From Devosia equisanguinis (GTDB lineage Bacteria > Pseudomonadota > Alphaproteobacteria > Rhizobiales > Devosiaceae): 8,665 nucleotides of DNA. Shown here in pieces: positions 4,534-8,665 of the stretch. The notes under the pieces are model-generated. The model worked only from the letters and a program-made list of their open reading frames with translations, was not told the DNA's origin and searched no databases. The stretch is from the NCBI GenBank assembly GCA_945888565.1, contig CAMDAL010000162.1:1-8665 (forward strand), given 5' to 3'. Position 1 is the stretch's first letter; the number at the start of each line of letters is the position of its first letter. A program made the position numbers and the translations under genes.

Positions 4534-7023
4534 ATGGCCAAGGCCACTGGACTGGATACTGCTATGACCGGCTACAGCGAGTTGAGCCTCGCCGGCCAGT
4601 TCCAACTCACGTCGCCCAAGCTGAAGCTGAAGGCGCCGATCACTCTGCCGGGCGATGTCCACGCTGCGCTGATCGAGGCTGGGGAGATTCCTGACCCGTA
4701 CTTCGCCGACAACGAAACGCGCGTCATGTGGGTGCACGATACCCCGTGGACGATGGAGCGGAAGTTCACCGCCACCCCGGCCGATATCGACGGCTACCTG
4801 ACGCTGACGCTCGAGAACGTCGACACCATCGCCACCGTGTTCCTCAACGGCGAGGCGATCGCCGAGACGCAGAACCAGTTCATCCGCTACGACATCGACG
4901 TCACCGGCAAGGTGAAGGCTGGCACCAACACGCTGCGCCTCGAATTCGCGGTGACAAAGGACGTGGCCAAGGCCCGCTCTGACGCCCACCCGTTCCCGAT
5001 CCCCTTCACCTACAACTACCTCTCGAACGGCCTGCCCGGCGTGCATCTCAACTTCGTGCGCAAGGCCGCCTGCCACGCCGGCTGGGACTGGGGCATCTGC
5101 CTGATGCCGACCGGCGTTTACGGCCGCATGGCCATCCGCAAGTCGCGCCTCGCTCGGCAGGAAAGCGTTACCGTCGAGCAGGCGCACGGCAAGAAGTCGG
5201 TCGAACTCTCGATAACGACTCGCGTTTTCGCCTTCGCTGAAGGTTCGGTTGAACTCACCCACGAGATCGACGGCCAGAAGCTCGCCGACAAGGTCGTCGT
5301 GCGTCCGGGCGAAAACACCTTCGTCCACAACGTCACCATCAAGAACCCGAAGCTCTGGTGGCCGAGCGGGCACGGCGAGCAGCCGCTCTACGAGTTGTTG
5401 ACCACGCTCGACGGCGAACGCACCACCCACAAGCTCGGCCTGCGGAAGCTCGAATGGATCGTCGAGCCCGACGACATCGACCACAGCTTCAAGTGCCGCG
5501 TGAACGGCCGCGACATCTCGATGTTCGGCGCCAACTGGATCCCCGCCGACGCCATCCCCTCGCGCATCACCCCGACGGTCGTTCGCGACCTGCTGGAGAG
5601 CGCCAAGGCGGTCAACATGAACATGCTCCGCATCTGGGGCGGCGGGCAGTACGAGCCCGACTACTTCTACGAGATGTGCGACGAACTTGGCCTGCTGATC
5701 TGGCACGATTTCATGTTCGCCTGCATGAGCTACCCGTCCGATCGCGCCTTCCTCGCCGACGTCCGCACCGAGATCACCCAACAGGTCCGCCGCCTGCAGC
5801 ACCATGCCTCGATCGCGCTGTGGTGCGGCGACAACGAAGTGATCGGCTCCCTGCACTGGTACCCCGAGACCAAGGCGGCGCCCGAGCGCTACGTCGCCAA
5901 CTACGATCGCCTGAACTCGATGCTCGGCAACATCGCCGAGGACGAGGACCCCGGCCGTCGCTTCTGGCCGAGCTCGCCCTCGATGGGCTACCTCGATTTC
6001 TCCGACGGCTGGCAGATGGATACGCGTGGCGACACGCACTACTGGAGCGTCTGGCACTCGGCCAAGGACTTCTCCGCCTATCGCGACGTCAACCCGCGCT
6101 TCGCCTCCGAGTTCGGCTTCCAGAGCTTCACCTCGATGAACGTTATCGAGACGTTCACCGAGCCAAAGGACCGCAACCCGTCCTCCCCGGTGATGGAGAG
6201 CCACCAGCGGAACACCGGCGGCAATGCCCGCATCCTCGAGACGATGACGCGCTATTTCCGCTTCCCGTCAAACTTCGAGCAGATGGTGTTTCTGAGCCAG
6301 ATCCAGCAGGGCCTCGCCATCAAGACCGCCATCGAATACTGGCGCTCCACCAAGCCGCGCTGCATGGGCACGCTCTACTGGCAGATCAACGACACCTACC
6401 CGGTGGCGAGCTGGTCGAGCCTCGACTACGGCGGGCAGTGGAAGCTGCTGCAATACATGGCGAAGCGCTTCTACAACCCCATCACCGTCGTGGCCGTGCC
6501 CGATGGCGACCAGTTGATCCTCAAGGCGATCAACGACACCGGCAGCAAGGCGGCGATCGAACTGGAAGTGCAGGCCGTGGATGCGGATGGTGGCGCGCGC
6601 ATCATCGCTACCGCGACGGTGAAGACCAATCCGGACAAGGCCATCGTCGCCACCCGCATAGCGCTCGATGATCTCGGCCCCAACGAGTTCCTGTTCTTCT
6701 CCTGGACTGGCGAGGACGGCAAGCTGCTGGGCGAGAACGACTATTTCCCCAAGCCTTACAAGGCCTATGAGATCGGCGAGGCCAGCGTGACCGCCGTCTG
6801 GTCGTCAGGCGACACCGGTCCGGTGCTGACCCTCACCGCCGACAGGCCAGCCGTGTTCGTCACCGCTACAGTAGATGTGCCCGGCTACTTCTCCGACAAC
6901 GCCGTCACCCTGCTGCCCGGCCGTGAGTGCCGGCTCAGCTTCACCCCGCGCCACGGCGCCACGGTCACCCAGGACGCGCTCGCTGCAGGCCTGAAGCTTA
7001 GCCACCTGCGCGAGACCTACTGA
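4534..7023 (+). CDS. Glycoside hydrolase family 2 beta-mannosidase
   Basis: An 829-residue enzyme that removes beta-D-mannose from the non-reducing end of mannosides and short manno-oligosaccharides by a retaining mechanism. There is no signal peptide, so it is cytoplasmic and would act on imported oligosaccharides. The layout is that of family 2: an N-terminal sugar-binding domain (about 15-200) with LPGDVHAAL and GWDWG at 183-187, an immunoglobulin-like domain (about 200-305), a TIM barrel (about 305-650) and C-terminal beta-sandwich domains. Barrel motifs are RIWGGGQYEPDYFYE from 366 and WHDFMFACMSYP from 390. The acid/base is Glu435 in LWCGDNE and the nucleophile is Glu526 in SEFGFQS. The family's common WCGNNE is WCGDNE here, with the catalytic Asn-Glu kept. 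No mannan transporter or other glycosidase is adjacent, so its substrate source cannot be read from context. It appears monocistronic: own promoter, and a hairpin after it. Confidence 0.95.
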   Translation: MAKATGLDTAMTGYSELSLAGQFQLTSPKLKLKAPITLPGDVHAALIEAGEIPDPYFADNETRVMWVHDTPWTMERKFTATPADIDGYLTLTLENVDTIATVFLNGEAIAETQNQFIRYDIDVTGKVKAGTNTLRLEFAVTKDVAKARSDAHPFPIPFTYNYLSNGLPGVHLNFVRKAACHAGWDWGICLMPTGVYGRMAIRKSRLARQESVTVEQAHGKKSVELSITTRVFAFAEGSVELTHEIDGQKLADKVVVRPGENTFVHNVTIKNPKLWWPSGHGEQPLYELLTTLDGERTTHKLGLRKLEWIVEPDDIDHSFKCRVNGRDISMFGANWIPADAIPSRITPTVVRDLLESAKAVNMNMLRIWGGGQYEPDYFYEMCDELGLLIWHDFMFACMSYPSDRAFLADVRTEITQQVRRLQHHASIALWCGDNEVIGSLHWYPETKAAPERYVANYDRLNSMLGNIAEDEDPGRRFWPSSPSMGYLDFSDGWQMDTRGDTHYWSVWHSAKDFSAYRDVNPRFASEFGFQSFTSMNVIETFTEPKDRNPSSPVMESHQRNTGGNARILETMTRYFRFPSNFEQMVFLSQIQQGLAIKTAIEYWRSTKPRCMGTLYWQINDTYPVASWSSLDYGGQWKLLQYMAKRFYNPITVVAVPDGDQLILKAINDTGSKAAIELEVQAVDADGGARIIATATVKTNPDKAIVATRIALDDLGPNEFLFFSWTGEDGKLLGENDYFPKPYKAYEIGEASVTAVWSSGDTGPVLTLTADRPAVFVTATVDVPGYFSDNAVTLLPGRECRLSFTPRHGATVTQDALAAGLKLSHLRETY

Positions 7024-7079
7024 GTCCGCCGTAACACTTTCGTTGCCGCGAACGGTTCGGCTGCCCCGCGGCATTGACA

Positions 7080-7121
7080 GGGGAGGGCGGCGCACCTTTG
7101 GTGAATCCGCCGCCGCTCCCC
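7080..7121 (+). terminator. Large GC-rich hairpin after the mannosidase / before the permeases
   Basis: The left arm GGGGAGGGCGGCG (7080-7092) pairs with the right arm CGCCGCCGCTCCCC (7108-7121), with a single bulged base. Inside the loop, CACC and GGTG (7093-7103) can extend the stem. No T-run follows, so intrinsic termination is uncertain. It ends 19 bases before the first permease ATG, so it may instead be a leader structure influencing the permease genes. A smaller stem, GCCGCG (7045-7050) with CGCGGC (7067-7072), lies just upstream. Confidence 0.5.
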
Positions 7122-7140
7122 TCGCGGCTCCGGACCAGAC

Positions 7141-8055
7141 ATGACGACCACGATCGCGCCCATCGAGGAGCGCCGCAATCTCGGCATCGGCATCCTGCTG
7201 TTCGCGCAGCTGTTCTTCGCCACGCTCGATACATCGGCGAAGTACCTGAGCTTCATCGGCCTGCCGCTCACCGAGATCGTCTTCGTGCGCTACGCCGTCC
7301 ACGTGGCGCTTGCCCTCGCGCTGTTCCTGCCGGTGCTGAAGGGCGCGCTGTTCGTCACCCGCAACTGGAAGCTCGAACTGCTCCGCGGTCTGTTCCTGCT
7401 CGGCGTCACCGGCGCCAATTTCATGGCCCAGCGCTACCTGCCGCTCACCGTCACCGGCGCCCTGATGTTCACCATGCCGCTGATGGTGACGGCGCTCTCC
7501 GGCCCACTGCTCGGCGAAAAGATCGGCTGGCGCCGCTGGATGGCCGTCGGCATCGGCTTCGTCGGTATCCTGATCATCGTCCGCCCCGGCACCGAGACAT
7601 TCCAGCCCGCCTCGCTGATTGCGCTGGCCGGAGCGCTGTCGGCCGCGTTCTACTCGATCACCACGCGCAAGCTTGCCGGCGTCGATTCCGCCTCCACCCA
7701 GCAGGTCTATGCCGGCCTCATCGCCCTCGCCTGCGTCACCCCGTTCGCCTTCAACGGCTGGGTCTGGCCGACCGAGGGGGCGGGGTGGTTCGCCTTCATC
7801 GCGGCGGGCGTCGCCGGCATGATCGCGCACCAGATGAACACCATCGCCCACCGTTTCGCCCCGCCCTCGGCGCTGGCGCCGTTCAGCTATACCGGGCTGA
7901 TCCTGCTCGCCTTGGCCAGCTGGATCATCTTCAACGAGCCGCCGGATGCCTGGTTCTACCTCGGCGCGCCGATCATCATCGGCTCGGGCATCTATATCTG
8001 GCTGCGCGAGCGGAAAATGAGCCGCCCGATCACCGTCGAACCGGTGGAGGACTGA
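7141..8055 (+). CDS. EamA/DMT-family permease
   Basis: A 304-residue inner-membrane permease of the drug/metabolite transporter superfamily, with two EamA repeats and the usual length for about ten helices. Typical features are the hydrophobic helices throughout and motifs at the end of the first repeat such as YLPLTVTGALMFTMPL and GEKIGWRRWMAVGIGFVGILIIVRPG. The substrate cannot be deduced; members export amino acids, metabolites or drugs, and some act in uptake. The ATG at 7141 has only a weak GGA six bases upstream, and an in-frame TGA at 7102-7104 excludes a longer start. It is followed after 3 bp by a paralogue, and the two are almost surely cotranscribed. Whether the two proteins work as a pair or separately is not shown. 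Confidence 0.93.
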   Translation: MTTTIAPIEERRNLGIGILLFAQLFFATLDTSAKYLSFIGLPLTEIVFVRYAVHVALALALFLPVLKGALFVTRNWKLELLRGLFLLGVTGANFMAQRYLPLTVTGALMFTMPLMVTALSGPLLGEKIGWRRWMAVGIGFVGILIIVRPGTETFQPASLIALAGALSAAFYSITTRKLAGVDSASTQQVYAGLIALACVTPFAFNGWVWPTEGAGWFAFIAAGVAGMIAHQMNTIAHRFAPPSALAPFSYTGLILLALASWIIFNEPPDAWFYLGAPIIIGSGIYIWLRERKMSRPITVEPVED

Positions 8056-8088
8056 GCGATGGCGAGCGCGCTCAAACCGGTGGAGGAC
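8039..8088 (+). repeat. 14-bp direct repeat across the permease junction
   Basis: AACCGGTGGAGGAC occurs at 8039-8052, in the last codons of the first permease, and at 8075-8088, in the early codons of the second. The offset is 36 bp, a multiple of three, and both are read in the same frame, giving PVED at the end of one protein and near the start of the other. The first copy also supplies the Shine-Dalgarno GGAGG (8046-8050), 8 bases before the second gene's ATG. Confidence 0.85.
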
Positions 8089-8665
8089 CGGCGGCTGCTT
8101 GGCATCGGCATGATGATCGCCGCGCTGTTCTGCTACACCGTGATCGACAGCTTCGCCAAGCTGCTGAGCGCCTCCGGCATGCCGACGATGGAGGTGGTGT
8201 TCATCCGCTATCTCGGCCAGTTCGTGCTGGTGCTGGCCATCTTCCTGCCCCGCGAAGGCAAGGCACTGGTGACGACCCGCAGCTGGAAGCTGGAAGTGGC
8301 GCGCGGTCTCTGCCTGCTCGGGTCCACCGTCTTCAACTTCATGGCCATCACCTTTCTGCCGCTGACGGTGACCTCGGCGATCTCCTTTAGCATGCCGCTG
8401 ATCCTCTGCGCCCTGTCGATCCCGCTGCTGGGCGAGACGGTGGGCTGGCGCCGCTGGCTGGCCATCGGCGTGGGGTTTGTCGGCGTGCTGGTGATCGTGC
8501 AGCCGGGCACCGAGGCCTTCCAGCCAGCGGTGATCCTGTCGCTGATCACGGCCGTGTTCAGCGCGCTCTACAACCTCTTGACCCGCAAGCTGGCGGGCGT
8601 CGATACCACGACCACCCAGCAGTTCTTCGCCGCCGGCGTCGCCACGGTCTGCATCGCGCCGTTCT
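8059..8665 (+). CDS. EamA/DMT-family permease, tandem paralogue (3' partial)
   Basis: The frame is open from ATG 8059 to the window end, giving 202 residues that begin MASALKPVEDRRLLGIGMM; about 100 more are expected beyond the edge. It aligns to the preceding permease without gaps; by hand count about 53 percent of the visible residues are identical. Shared blocks include VTRNWKLE / TTRSWKLE, PLTVT, GWRRW, PGTE.FQPA and TRKLAGVD. It is therefore an EamA-type inner-membrane transporter from an old tandem duplication. GGAGG at 8046-8050, inside the end of the first permease gene, lies 8 bases before the ATG, and the genes are separated by only GCG, so translation is probably coupled. Substrate unknown. 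Divergence of about half suggests the copies have had time to specialise. Confidence 0.92.
   Translation, partial: MASALKPVEDRRLLGIGMMIAALFCYTVIDSFAKLLSASGMPTMEVVFIRYLGQFVLVLAIFLPREGKALVTTRSWKLEVARGLCLLGSTVFNFMAITFLPLTVTSAISFSMPLILCALSIPLLGETVGWRRWLAIGVGFVGVLVIVQPGTEAFQPAVILSLITAVFSALYNLLTRKLAGVDTTTTQQFFAAGVATVCIAPF

Noticed and set aside
4405..6204. A 599-residue open frame on the minus strand opposite the mannosidase
   Set aside because: Same type of antisense artefact. The plus strand encodes a GH2 enzyme with catalytic residues in order.
6805..7851. A 348-residue minus-strand frame crossing the mannosidase-permease gap
   Set aside because: Its composition is that of an artefact (runs of D, E, G, R and Q), and it overlaps two well-supported genes.
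7074..8390. A 438-residue plus-strand frame spanning both permease genes
   Set aside because: It is arginine- and alanine-rich out-of-frame read-through of two clear EamA genes.
8208..8549. A 113-residue minus-strand frame near the window end
   Set aside because: The plus strand here is the second permease, open from 8059 to the window edge and about half identical to the preceding gene.

Overview
The window is GC-rich, densely packed bacterial DNA. Codon usage, protein similarity and gene content suggest an alphaproteobacterium, probably of the Hyphomicrobiales (Devosia-like). That placement is inferred from protein character; no rRNA or other marker gene is present. There are seven genes: six on the plus strand and one small regulator on the minus strand. 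The first and last genes are cut by the window edges. I see no tRNA, rRNA, CRISPR array, transposase, integrase or phage gene.

Bases 1-3845 hold two paralogous ABC exporter half-transporters in tandem, each a transmembrane domain fused to an ATPase domain. The first lacks its N-terminus because the window starts inside it. Both ATPase domains keep every canonical catalytic motif. They are separated by a 287-bp gap of visibly lower GC that holds a perfect 14-bp-stem hairpin just after the first gene, a nested pair of inverted repeats, and a 14-bp perfect palindrome just before the second gene. Substrate is unknown.

Bases 3851-4450 hold a divergent pair: an ArsR-family repressor (minus) and a 73-residue two-helix DUF2892 membrane protein (plus). 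The repressor has two cysteines 66 residues apart, the same spacing as the dithiol switch of the persulfide sensors SqrR and BigR. The membrane protein resembles the membrane part of E. coli YgaP, whose gene neighbours the SqrR homologue YgaV. The AT-rich interval between them carries a candidate promoter and operator. I read this as a small reactive-sulfur-response module, and it is the most informative part of the window.

Bases 4534-7023 encode a cytoplasmic GH2 beta-mannosidase with both catalytic glutamates, preceded by a good sigma70-like promoter whose spacer contains an inverted repeat. Bases 7141-8665 hold two tandem EamA/DMT-family permeases about half identical in sequence. The second runs off the window end. 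They are 3 bp apart, and a 14-bp direct repeat in the same codon phase lies across their junction.

Nothing here looks like a wholly new multi-gene system. The points most worth following are the thiol-switch regulator with its membrane partner, the operator-like palindromes, and the traces of duplication or recombination in the two paralogue pairs.
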